Assembly: GCF_028898845.1 (NCBI RefSeq)
Contig: NZ_CP118575.1
Span: 186,001-250,000 of the forward strand
DNA: 64,000 nucleotides
Source: Streptomyces sp. WZ-12
GTDB lineage: Bacteria > Actinomycetota > Actinomycetes > Streptomycetales > Streptomycetaceae
Reading direction: 5' to 3'
In this document: positions 34,797 through 44,709 of the stretch, one piece after another
Layout: each line of letters opens with the position of its first letter
Numbering within the stretch: the stretch's first letter is position 1
Notes under the pieces: generated by a model
Seen by the model: the letters and a program-made list of their open reading frames with translations, nothing else
Told to the model about the DNA's origin: nothing
The model's database searches: none
Translations under genes and position numbers: made by a program

Positions 34797-35935
34797 ATGT
34801 ATGCGACTAGAGCATTAAAGTCAGACCGCCCGACCAGTCGGCAAATCCAGGCCGATAGAGAAATGCAGCAACGGGGAAAGGCTGCATTAACACGGCCAAC
34901 CCCCCTGAGCCTCTTGCGATACATCGATGGCGCACTGGAGCCCTATGTGGGGGCGATATTCTTACAAGGTGAGATTATCCCTGGTCGCCGAGCTGCTGAC
35001 CTCCTTAAAATCATATGGGAGAATCGCTGGGAGCCGATTTCAAGAGTCTGCAAGGAGAATAAATACACCATTTGTGTTCGGGTGACTGGCGAACCCTCTA
35101 TCCGACGAATTACAGAAGAGACCAAACCGAAGCCGCACACCATCCTGGAGAAGTCCATCAAGGAAAGTTCCGTTAAGGCGAAATATGGAGCGCGCGCGGA
35201 GAGCGTTATGTTATGCAGTGGCTGTATAGTCAGGACCTGGACGGATTTGTCGGACATTGGGACGAGCTGGGCCTTGCGGGTGTTCGAATCGATAATCCCC
35301 CTCAAGGCGTCCTGGACATGGACATCGTGCAAACAGGCAAGAATGGTGAACAGTATGTTCCAATTGATACTGATGCAGAGGATGGTGGTCCAGCGCTGAC
35401 CCGTCTGAAGAGCAATCCGTGCTGGAAGCAGTATCTGTACACGGGCGACTATGATCTGCACGAGGCTTACGCGGCCTTGGGTGGCGGCGGCGGACAAATA
35501 CCTGAGGCCACCCCCGAGAAGGTCAAGTTGTTGAACCGACTCAACGCCGGGATAGCGAAAAATTACAGAGAAGGAGGCACGGAAAAGGTGCGCCGCAGTG
35601 GTGCCGCGGAGAAGAAGGGGGGAACCCTCCACATGCTGGAAGGGTCCGACTATGCCATGTTTCAGCACGGCGATCAAGCCACGTACAGAATGAACCAGTA
35701 CCTCGAAGCGGCAGCTGCACAGAAATGGCAGGTCTCACTGGTACGAGCGGTGGCGACAGAATCCGATGAGCCCCTGGCATGGTGCCGCTTGGGGCAGTGG
35801 TACATCACAAATAACCGCATAGAACACGCGGCCCTGCGAAACCACTGGAAGCTCACTCCTCCCCACACTTGGGGAGCCGCGGAGGTGGGACGGACAGAAA
35901 AGGGAGGTTACAGGAGGGCAAAGTTTAACGCGTGA
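34797..35935 (+). pseudogene. Putative anthrax-type (EF/ExoY-like) nucleotidyl cyclase toxin, frameshifted
   Basis: Two frames (34797 to ~35211 and ~35212-35935) form one protein of ~378 residues if one copy of a tandem TTATG (35207-35216) is removed, giving AESVMQWLYSQD. Part one has CKENKYTICVRVTGEPSI and KPKPHTILEKSIKESSVKAKYG, like the Lys-rich catalytic core of edema-factor-type cyclases. Part two has YTGDYDLHEAY, where a D-Y-D pair would bind metal, LNRLNAGIA, and FQHGDQATY, where the HG resembles the family motif. Lower GC than its neighbours suggests transfer. This is a pattern match only; another polymorphic-toxin domain is possible. Confidence 0.45.
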
Positions 35936-36085
35936 CGAATGCTCCGGTATACAAGCCCAGAATTCGGAAGATTCATACCGAGACGGTGAAACCCGGAGAC
36001 GCTAGCCCGTGGATCCAGCGTTCAAGAGACTCAACAAGACCCCAACGAGCTGAATCGACTGAGAGCAGGATCACAATTGTCGGGG
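35932..36085 (+). pseudogene. Start of an unidentified gene, cut by Tn3 fragment
   Basis: A GTG at 35932 overlaps the toxin-like gene stop (GTGA) and opens a frame MTNAPVYKPRIRKIHTE that runs about 50 codons before reaching the Tn3-derived sequence. The coupling suggests a real downstream partner, possibly an immunity or accessory protein, now truncated. No family recognised. Confidence 0.3.
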
Positions 36086-36098
36086 CTGGCTTGCTGAC

Positions 36099-36633
36099 TC
36101 AAGCTGCTGGGCCGAAGGCGTCCGCGTCTGGGGCCTGTTCGCGGAGTGGCGTGAAGTCGACGTCGAGTTTCGGGTTGTATGCGTCGGGCTGGAGCTCGTG
36201 GGTGGAGTATTCGCCGAAGCGGTTGATGTGTTCGGTCAGGTACGGCGAGATGTGGGCCAGGTCCTCCGGGGCAATCTCCCAGCCCTCCTCCAGCAGCTGC
36301 CGGACGATCTCAGCGATGTCCAGGGCGTTGTGGAAGATCACCACGTTCGTGAGCAGCGCGTTGAATTTCATTGCCTTCTCCTGCTCGACAGGGTCGTTGT
36401 CGGCAATGACGCCGCCGTTGCCGAACCCGAGCCACTGGGAGAAGCCGTTGAACGCCTCGACCTTGTTGGTCGCTGCGGTCACCCGCCGACGCAGTGGTGC
36501 ATCGGAGAGGTAACGCAGGAGCTGGACGGTGCGGATTACGCGGCCGACCTCGCGGAACGCGGTATAGGTGGCGTTCTTCCGCGATCCTGAGCGCAGCCGC
36601 TTGAGCAGCGTGGACGAGGAGATGGTCGCAGAC
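36099..36633 (-). pseudogene. Tn3-family transposase, C-terminal fragment
   Basis: About 178 residues: FREVGRVIRTVQLLRYLSD, AATNKVEAFNGFSQWLGFGNGG with the catalytic Glu region, and LSPYLTEHINRFGEY. This is the end of the Tn3 DDE domain. The N-terminal ~800 residues are absent. Confidence 0.88.
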
Positions 36634-37035
36634 GTGCTTTCCACCTCAGCCTCACTGGGCTTCGGAGTCGTCGGCAGAACGGGAGTCTCTGGTACACGCA
36701 TTTCCCGGGGAAGGGACTCCATCCAGCACTTGCGGGAGTACTCAAGCGACTTTGAAGTATACGCCGCAATCCGGAGAGGGCTTGAGAGGATCAGAGAGGC
36801 AGTAAGAGAAGAATGGATGGCGCCACTCGGGGCAAGCGTCTTGATTGCTTTCGACGAAGCCTCCGACAACCGAGCCTCTTCCGTCAACGTAAAACTTATC
36901 GACCTGGCACACACCTTCGGCATCAGAGAAGGGCTGACCCAGGAGCAGGTGACAAAATACCAGGACAGATTCATACTCGGTATATCTAACCTCATATCGA
37001 CAATCGCAGAGATCTCCTCCGAGAAGCACCTGTAG
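36629..37035 (+). pseudogene. Inositol polyphosphate kinase-like C-terminal fragment
   Basis: The frame encodes SLGFGVVGRTG, then SDFEVYAAIRRGLERIREAV, LGASVLIAFDE, VKLIDLAHTF and FILGISNLISTI. This order matches the end of IPK-type kinases (GFRVxGM, GSSLLIIYD, DVRMIDFAHT, YIFGLENLI), including the metal-binding IDxAH. The N-terminal lobe is missing where the Tn3 fragment begins. The family is mainly eukaryotic. Assignment rests on motif order only. Confidence 0.5.
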
Positions 37036-37170
37036 GCGTCATCTACAGTACAGCCGGTGGTGTCACTGTCGGTTGCGTCGGGTGCGGTAGTTGGCTGGCC
37101 CGTGCCTGGGTTTGGTGGCGTAGGCGCCAGTGGCTTGACCTACTTTGACAGAGAGGGAATTGAGCAACGG

Positions 37171-37208
37171 AGTCACCCTGATGTCAGTGGCCGGGCTGAA
37201 GAAGCTCA
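37171..37208 (+). repeat. Solo end of the IS5-E element
   Basis: The 38 bases ending GGGCTGAAGAAGCTCA match the terminal sequence of the IS5-E copies at 37859 and 56990. The rest of that IS is missing here. Its TGA supplies the stop codon of the HTH gene. Confidence 0.7.
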
Positions 37209-37745
37209 CTGCGTGCTATGGCGGCGGATGGTCTCCAGGTCGGTGGGTGAGATTCTCCCCGCTCCGTCCGATGTGTAAGCGACTAGGTCGTACTGTTCGC
37301 GGCGTGATGACGGCCGACGGCCAGATCTACTGTCAATGGCCTGCATACGTTCGATGGTTGCGGGTGCGGACTTTACCGGTTTGGCGGATCTCGCACTGTC
37401 GGCAGCGGCGAGAAGGGCATCCACAACACCGAGGACTACCTCTCGTTCACGGTGCGACAGACGGCTGGCTCGGGGAGGCATGACGAACGGCTGTGCAGGG
37501 CGGTTTCGGTAGATGCCAGCCGCCTTCTCGAGCCGGCTGCGTGGAAGGTTCAGGGCCAACGACAGGCCGTCGAGAGTCTCCTCTTCTAGTGCGCCGGTGT
37601 GCTCGCCACGCACCAGGCGCCCGATGGTTCCATGACTGACATGCCCTCGGCCCCGAGCGGCAGCCGCGCGATAGCTTAGGGGCCTTCGCGAATCCCCAAG
37701 TTCGGCCAATCGGGCCACAACGAGCTTTTGAAGATCATCGCTCAT
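37206..37745 (-). CDS. Helix-turn-helix (XRE-like) regulator, 3' end replaced by IS
   Basis: 179 residues from ATG 37745 (GGGAGG upstream). The N-terminal ~80 residues form an XRE-like DNA-binding domain (LSYRAAAARGRGHVSHGTIGRLVRG, LDGLSLALNLP). The rest is polar and disordered-looking. Its stop codon is the first triplet of an IS5-E end, so the native C-terminus may have been cut. A nearby target is not obvious. Confidence 0.75.
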   Translation of the reverse strand: MSDDLQKLVVARLAELGDSRRPLSYRAAAARGRGHVSHGTIGRLVRGEHTGALEEETLDGLSLALNLPRSRLEKAAGIYRNRPAQPFVMPPRASRLSHREREVVLGVVDALLAAADSARSAKPVKSAPATIERMQAIDSRSGRRPSSRREQYDLVAYTSDGAGRISPTDLETIRRHSTQ

Positions 37746-37858
37746 AAGACAAGCCTCCCGTCTAGTCAGAGTTAGTGCCAATCTTCACGATACGACTCCG
37801 GATCGCGGCGTGTGGCGCGCGCTTTGGACGAGTCGCAGACGTGAGCAATGAGCCTCAA

Positions 37859-38652
37859 TGAGCTTCTTCAGCCCTGCCACTGATCGGGTGACAGAGGTCA
37901 ACCCGTGACAGGCGAGGCCCTCGGACTGTTGAGCAAGATGTCTCACGTCTCAACTCGCCAGCCAGAGAGCCTCGTTGGTTACCTATCCTTGCGCACTGGA
38001 CCTACCGCACACGCTCGTGGAGTGGGTCACCATGCTCATCGTCACCCAGGAGGGTGACCGCCGCTGCAAGCTCCGCCCGTCGGGACGGGCCCTGGTGGCG
38101 CTGGTCTACCTGCGGGAGCACACCACCCTCGCGAAGATCGCCGCTGGTTTCGGGATCAGCGAAGCCACCGCCCACGCCTACGTGCACAGCGTGACGGCGC
38201 TCCTCGCAGGCCGGGCACCGTCCCTGACCGGGGCGCTACGGAAAGCCAAGCCGGAATACGTCCTGGTGGACGGCACCATCGCCGAGTGCGACCGGGTCGG
38301 CGACGGCCAACGCAACTACTCCGGCAAGGCCAGACGCCACGGTGTGAACATCCAGGCCGTCACCGATCCGGCTGGAGAGGTGATCCGGTATTCGCCCGCA
38401 CTGCCCGGCCGGACCGTGGACATCACCGCAGCACGGACCCATCACATCATCACGGTGTGTGAGCGATTGAAGATCCCGGCCCTGGCGGACAAGGCATACG
38501 TAGGGGCCGGCGGGACCTTCTGCACACCGTTCAAACGCCACGGCGGCCGCGAGCTGACCACTCGTCAAAGCTGCGTCAACCGCGCGCACTCCCAGCTTCG
38601 GTCAATGGCCAAGGCCATCCTAACCCTGGAGCAGCACCGCTGAAGAAGCTCA
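37859..38652 (+). mobile_element. IS5-E copy 1
   Basis: 794 bp with ends TGAGCTTCTTCAGC and GCTGAAGAAGCTCA. A truncated second copy lies at 56377-56990 and a solo end at 37171. No target duplication is evident. Confidence 0.8.
37975..38643 (+). pseudogene. IS5-family transposase with C-terminal internal deletion
   Basis: 222 residues: [32 protein letters not shown] (first catalytic D) and [11 protein letters not shown] (second D). After RAHSQLR the sequence jumps to [11 protein letters not shown], omitting about 28 residues that normally hold the catalytic Glu (VERAVAxLK). Probably inactive. Confidence 0.75.
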
Positions 38653-38825
38653 GTGAACCGTGCAGCTCAGCCTGCTGCAGATCCGCCCTCACCGGCCGGA
38701 TCTGCAGCCGCAGGAACACCCGCAGGTCGCCCGGCTCGCGCATGGCCGCTATGTCTTGAGGTTCCCCCGAGATGCGGAGGATGGTGACAGAGGGTCAGAT
38801 GGTTCTCATGAGAGGAACATCGACC

Positions 38826-39134
38826 ATGGCTGCCCCCAGGAAGTACTCGCTGGAGTTGCGCGAGCGTGCGGTGCGGATGTACCGGACCTCCGACCCGAAG
38901 CCCCAGATCAAGCGACTGGCTATCGAGCTCGGCGTGCATCCCGAGGCCCTGCGCGGCTGGATCCGGCAGGCCGAGGCCGATGCCGGCGAGCGGGACGACC
39001 GGCTGACCAGCGACGAACGCGTCGAACTCGCCGCGCTTCGCAAGGAGAACGCCCAGCTCAAGCGCGCGAACGAAGTTCTGCGGACGGCCTCGGCTTTTTT
39101 CGCGGCGCAACTCGACCCGACCCGGCCCAGGTGA
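38826..39134 (+). CDS. IS3-A copy 3 OrfA
   Basis: 102 residues, MAAPRKYSLELRERAV start, intact zipper and TTTTTTC slip site; functions as the DNA-binding part of the OrfAB transposase. Confidence 0.93.
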   Translation: MAAPRKYSLELRERAVRMYRTSDPKPQIKRLAIELGVHPEALRGWIRQAEADAGERDDRLTSDERVELAALRKENAQLKRANEVLRTASAFFAAQLDPTRPR

Positions 39135-40048
39135 CGGGGCTCCTCGACGAGCACCCTGACCTGGGAGTCGAGTGCGTCCTGCGGGAACTGCACATCGCCT
39201 CCTCCACCTACTACCGCTGGCGCCGCGCCGAGAAGCAGCCGTGCGAGCGGCGGCGTCGCGACGTCGAGCTGACCGAGCGGATCAAGGAGATCCACACCGA
39301 GTCCGGCGGGATCTACGGCTCTCCGCGCGTGCATGCCGTGCTGAAACGCGAGGGCACACGCGTGGGCCGCAAGCGGGTCGAGCGCCTGATGCGCGAGGCC
39401 GACCTGGCGGGCATCAGCCCGCGCCGCACAGGCTTCACGCGCCGGGATCCGAAGGCCACACTCGCCCCGGACCTGGTCAACCGGGACTTCACCGCACCGG
39501 CGCCGAACCGGCTGTGGGTCACCGACCTGACGATGATCTCGACCGGCGAGGGCCCGCTGTGGCTGTCGGCGATCCGGGACGCGTTCTCCCGCCGGGTGGT
39601 GGCCTGGGAGACCTCCGCCCGCGCGGACGCCGACCTGGTCCTGACCACGCTGGAGTACGCCCTCGCGTCCCGCGAGGTCGAGCCCGGCAAGCTCATCCAC
39701 CATGCCGACCACGGCTGTCAGTACACATCCATCAAGCTCACAACTCGCCTGCTGCGGGCAGGAGTTGACGCGTCCATGGGCTCCGTCGGGGACAGCCACG
39801 ACAACGCCCTCGCGGAGAACCTGTGGATGCTGATCAAGACCGAGTGCGTGCGCGGCCGCGTCTTCGCCACACGTGCCGAGGCGAACCTCGCGCTCTTCGA
39901 GTACACAGACGGCTTCTATAACTCCCGCCGCACCCAGGAACGACTCGGCTTCCTCAGCCCGATCGAATTCGAGGAGAAGTACTACGCCGAGCAGGCAACG
40001 GCCGAACGAGCGAACCTGAAACCCCGTCAACCCCTCCTGACCAGCTGA
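39131..40048 (+). CDS. IS3-A copy 3 OrfB transposase domain
   Basis: 305 residues, full DDE core, with the FYNSRRTQERLGFLSP C-terminus that also appears in the partial copy 4. The other full copies have NSPRTQ. Of the three copies it looks closest to a functional consensus. Confidence 0.93.
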   Translation: MTGLLDEHPDLGVECVLRELHIASSTYYRWRRAEKQPCERRRRDVELTERIKEIHTESGGIYGSPRVHAVLKREGTRVGRKRVERLMREADLAGISPRRTGFTRRDPKATLAPDLVNRDFTAPAPNRLWVTDLTMISTGEGPLWLSAIRDAFSRRVVAWETSARADADLVLTTLEYALASREVEPGKLIHHADHGCQYTSIKLTTRLLRAGVDASMGSVGDSHDNALAENLWMLIKTECVRGRVFATRAEANLALFEYTDGFYNSRRTQERLGFLSPIEFEEKYYAEQATAERANLKPRQPLLTS

Positions 40049-40079
40049 TCAGCGCCTCCCGAACGACGGGGGAACCTCA

Positions 40080-40907
40080 GTGTGGCACAACCTGTGCGAA
40101 GCCGCTCTGAGCGAGGTCAAGGCGCACAGCGCCTGCTGGGCCACGGTGCTGGACGCGCCCATCTATGAGGGGCCCCGCGCCCAGACCACGCTGGAACGCT
40201 GGCACCAGGTCCACGGCCTGCTCGATCAGGGCGTCGGCCTGCTCGAATGCGCTCGCCGTCTCCAACTGGCCCTGAACACCGTCAAACGCTACGCCCGCGC
40301 CGATCGGCCCGAGCGCATGCTCCGCGTCCCCAAGTACCGTGCCAGCCTCGTTGATCCCTACCGCGAGCACCTGCGCAAACGCCGAGCCGAGGATCCCGGC
40401 GTCCCCGTCAAGCACCTCTTCGAAGAGATCAAAGCCCTCGGCTTCACGGGCTGCCTGAACCTCCTGCACAAGTACATCAACCAGGGTCGTGCGGACGCCG
40501 ACCGCAGCCATATCTCCCCGCGCAGGCTCGCTCGGATGCTGCTGACCAGGCCCGACAACCTCAAGGTCGAGCAACACGAGCTCCTGCCCAAGCTCACCAC
40601 CGCATGCCCTGAGATGACCCAACTGGCCATCAGCATCCGGGACTTCGCCCCGCTTCTCACGCCGCACGCCGACAACGCCGACGCGCTCACGCGCTGCATC
40701 GCCCAAGTCCGAGCAGCCGACCTGCCCCATCTACATGCCTTCACCCGGGGACTGGACCGGGACCTCGACGCCGTGATCGCCGGGCTCACGCTTCCGTACA
40801 GCAACGGCCCCACCGAGGGCGTCAACACCAAGACCAAACGGATCGCACGCCAGATGCATGGACGAGCAGGCTTCACCCTGCTTCGGCACCGCATCCCCCT
40901 CGGATAG
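40080..40907 (+). pseudogene. ISL3-family transposase, C-terminal half (ISL3-A)
   Basis: 275 codons beginning VWHNLCEAALSEVKAHSACW and ending VNTKTKRIARQMHGRAGFTLLRHR, the typical ISL3 transposase end. It has no start of its own and begins exactly at the IS3-A border. Its N-terminal half is at 24703-25286 on the other strand. Confidence 0.88.
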
Positions 40908-41333
40908 CAGCACGCTCCATCACCACCGAAAGTGAGACAGGGCCCGGTCTACTGGACAGACCCCCATCACGGCGGATCGAGGCTCAGATGCACTCGCGAA
41001 AAAGGATCCCTATTTGGGTCGTTGTTCGGGAACTTCGGCGCCCCTTAAGGTGCCTTAAGGGGCGTGATCTGGCGTATCCCTTGACTTCGGACAGAACGGG
41101 GTGAAGATGGCAATACACCAGAAAACCAGAGGGAGTCGCATCCCGTTGACAGAGACGTCCGTCGACCCCGAGCGATCCCCATCAAGGCTCTGGCTAGGCT
41201 CCCGGTACAGCGCGTGCCGCTACTGGAATCGCTGGCGACGGCCAAGATTCACAGCATCGGTACGAAGCGCCGGGGGCCGTCGCGTATCTGGCGCCCGCCG
41301 TTGTTACGGGGCCGGATGGCCCTCTGTGGCAGT
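40908..41333. other. Intergenic stretch without supported gene
   Basis: It holds the outer end of ISL3-A (about 40908-40940), a perfect 26-bp palindrome at 41039-41064, and short low-confidence frames without family resemblance. Confidence 0.5.
41039..41064. repeat. Perfect 12-bp palindrome with 2-base loop
   Basis: Arms CGCCCCTTAAGG and CCTTAAGGGGCG flank TG. There is no following T-run, so a classical terminator is unlikely; an operator or an IS-related hairpin is possible. Confidence 0.6.
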
Positions 41334-42206
<873 letters not shown>

Positions 42207-42379
42207 TCCCTTGGGTGAGCTTCCCCCGCTGTGCGGGAGGTGCTGATCAGCAGGTCGGGATGGGTTGATGGGTGTTCAGGTTCGTTCGTTCGGTCGTTGC
42301 CTGCTCGGCGTAGTACTTTTCCTCGTACTCGATCGGGCTGAGGTATCCGAGCCGTTTTTGGATGCGGCGGGGGTTGTTA

Positions 42380-43547
42380 CTGACTTCGGCTCGTCAGGGT
42401 GATCTTTGGCGAAGTCGCTGGTGAGGCGGGCGCGTTGTCTGTATCTCGTGGTGTGTGAGATATGCAGATGGGGGCGGGCTTACCGCTGCGGGACGTCAGC
42501 GTCGCGAGGCTGTACGGATGCAGGCGGTCGAGCTGTTCGAGCAGAAGATCAAGCCGCCGGAGGTCGCACGGCGGCTGCGGGTGAGCGTGAAGTCGGCCTA
42601 TCAGTGGCAGCAGCTGTGGCGTCAGGGCGGCGCCGATGCGCTTGGTTCACGAGGGCCCGGTGGCGGCCGGTGCCGGCTGTCGCCACGCTGCCTGGCGAAA
42701 CTCGCCGTGTATCTCGACCAGGGTCCGGCCGCGCACGGGTGGGTGGAGGACCAGGTGTGGACCGCGGCGCGAGTGGTCACGCTGATCGGCAGGAAGTTCC
42801 ACGTCTCCTACAGCGTCTCGGGTGCCACCCGGTTGATGCACCGGCTCGGCTTCTCCCCGCAGGTTCCCGCGCGGCGGGTGGCCGAGCGCGACGAGCAGGC
42901 CGTGAAGGTGTGGAAGGAGGCGACCTGGGCGGAGGTAAAAGAGCCCGGGCGGCCTGCGGGGGCTACCTCTGCTTCGAGGACGAAGCCGGGTTCACCCGCA
43001 AGCCGCCCAGGGGACGCACCTGGGGCCGGCGCGGTGTGACGCCGGTTGTGACGGTCAGCGGACGACGATCGGGACGCCTGTCGGTGGCCGGGCTGGTCGC
43101 CATGCGGCCCGGCTCGCGGACCCGCCTGTGCCACCGGCTGATCGCCCACCCGGCGGGCAAGGGTAAGCGCCGCAGCATGAGCGAGCGCGACTTCATCGCG
43201 CTGATCGACGGCGCCCATCAGCTCGTCAAGGCACCGATCGTCCTGGTGTGGGACCGGCTGAACACGCATGTCTCCCGCAGGATGCGGAAGTTGATCGACG
43301 AACGGGAATGGCTGACGGTATTCCTGCTGCCGGCCTACTCACCCGATCTGAACCCGGTCGAGTGGGTGTGGGCACACGTCAAACGCAGCCTGGCCAACCT
43401 CGCCGTCGTGGCCCTGGACCGCCTCGAGGCACTCGTCCGCAACCGGCTCAAGCGCCTCCAGTACCGGCCCGACACCCTCGACGGCTTCATCGCCGGAACC
43501 GGCCTCACCCTCGATGACCCAACATCACCCTGACGAGCCGAGGTCAG
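42380..43547 (+). mobile_element. IS630-family element
   Basis: 1168 bp with 24-bp inverted ends differing at one position (CTGACTTCGGCTC on the left, CTGACCTCGGCTC on the right), flanked by TA at 42378-42379 and 43548-43549, the IS630/mariner target. It sits in IS3-B OrfB. Confidence 0.93.
42455..43533 (+). CDS. IS630 transposase, probably made by -1 frameshift
   Basis: The first frame (42455-43039) holds the helix-turn-helix (EVARRLRVSVKSAYQW). The second, -1 frame runs to 43533 with D in CFEDEAGF, D in LVWDRLNTH and E in YSPDLNPVEWVW. The switch falls at GGTAAAAGAG (about 42937), an A_AAA_G slip site often used by IS630 elements. The element could therefore be active. Confidence 0.88.
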
Positions 43548-44331
43548 TAGAAGCCGTCGATGTACTCGAAGAGTGCGAGGTTGGCTTCGGCCCTGGTGGT
43601 GAAGGTGCGGCCGCGGATGCCCTCGGTTTTGATCGTGGACCACAGGTTCTTGGCGAGGGCGTTGTCGAAGCTGTCGCCGATCGATCCCATAGATGCCTCA
43701 ATGCCCGCTCTGAGCGGGCGTGTTGTGAGTTTGATGGACGTGTATTGACAGCCGTGATCGGCGTGGTGAATGAGTGTGCCGGGCTCGACCTCGCGGGATG
43801 CGAGCGCGTACTCCAGCACGGTGAGCACCAGGTCCGCGTCGGCGTGGGCGGAGGTCTCCCAGGCGACCACCCGGCGGGAGAAGGCGTCGCGGATCGCGGA
43901 GAGCCACAGGGGCCCCTCGCCGGTGGGGATCATGGTCAGGTCGGTGACCCACAACCGGTTCGGTGCCGGCGCGGTGAAGTCCCTGCCCACCAGGTCCGGG
44001 GCCAAGGTAGCCTTCGGATCCCGGCGCGTGAACCCCTTGCGCCGAGGGCTCACGCCCGCCAGACCGTCCTCGCGCATCAGGCGCTCGACCCGCTTGCGGC
44101 CGACGTGGACGCCCTTGCGTTTGAGGACGGCGTGTACACGGGGAGAGCCGTAGATCCCACCGGAGTCCGTGTGAATCTTGCGGATCTGCTCGGTCAGCTC
44201 GACGTCGCGACGTTTGCGCTCGCACGGTTCCCTCTCGGCTCGACGCCAGCGGTAGTAGGTGGCGGAAAGGACGGAGATCTCCCGGAGTACGGGCTCGACC
44301 CCCAGATGCGGATGCTCATCGATGAGCTCCA

Positions 44332-44640
44332 TCACCTGGGCCGGGTCGGGTCGAGCTGGCCGGCGAAAAAAGCGCTGGCGGTCCGCAGGATCTCATTCGC
44401 GCGGCGCAGTTCCTTCACCTCCCGCCGCAACTGCGCAAGCTCTTCCTTCTCCTCGGTGGTCAGCGGGTCCTCCCGCTCACCACGGTCAGCCTCGGCCTGA
44501 CGGATCCAGCCCCGCAAGGCTTCGGGATGCACACCGAGATCGACAGCCAGACGCTTGATCTGCGGCTTCGGATCCGCGGTGCAATACATCCGCACCGCAC
44601 GCTCACGCAACTCCAACGGATATTTTCTCGGGGCAGCCAT
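44332..44640 (-). CDS. IS3-B OrfA
   Basis: 102 residues starting MAAPRKYPLELRERAV with a zipper ELAQLRREVKELRRANEIL. About the same layout as IS3-A OrfA, including the run of T before the frame end and a GTGA overlap with OrfB. Confidence 0.88.
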   Translation of the reverse strand: MAAPRKYPLELRERAVRMYCTADPKPQIKRLAVDLGVHPEALRGWIRQAEADRGEREDPLTTEEKEELAQLRREVKELRRANEILRTASAFFAGQLDPTRPR

Positions 44641-44709
44641 GCTCGAAGGTCCTCTCATGAAACCCATCTGACCCCACGTCAACTCCCTCCGCATCTCGGG
44701 GGAACCTCA

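Larger units (their letters stand above)
38757..40079 (+). mobile_element. IS3-A copy 3
   Basis: 1323 bp, plus orientation, ends as in copies 1 and 2. Immediately after it lies GTG and the C-terminal half of ISL3-A. Copy 2 is preceded (outer side, read on its strand) by the N-terminal half ending in GTG, giving a 3-bp duplication when the two are paired. Confidence 0.93.
42247..44335 (-). pseudogene. IS3-B OrfB, interrupted by IS630
   Basis: The 5' part (43550-44335) has the full DDE core (WVTDLTMIPTG, HHADHGCQYTS, GDSFDNALAKN, in which the usual catalytic Glu is Lys: ALAK for ALAE). It breaks at FYN where IS630 inserted; 42247-42377 continues NPRRIQKRLGYLSPIEYEEKYY. Both the interruption and the E-to-K change should inactivate it. 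Confidence 0.85.
42216..44709 (-). mobile_element. IS3-B element (relative of IS3-A) carrying a nested IS630
   Basis: The ends TGAGCTTCCCCCG and CGGGGGAACCTCA match IS3-A ends closely, but the coding DNA is clearly diverged. Without the nested IS630 and its TA it is about 1.32 kb. Its flanks (IS30 fragment on one side, ISL3-C on the other) give no matching duplication. Confidence 0.88.

Noticed and set aside
37859..38652. Intact IS5-E element
   Set aside because: The transposase lacks the segment that carries the catalytic Glu, so it is treated as defective.
41039..41064. Rho-independent terminator
   Set aside because: No T-rich tail on either side of the palindrome and no intact gene ends nearby.
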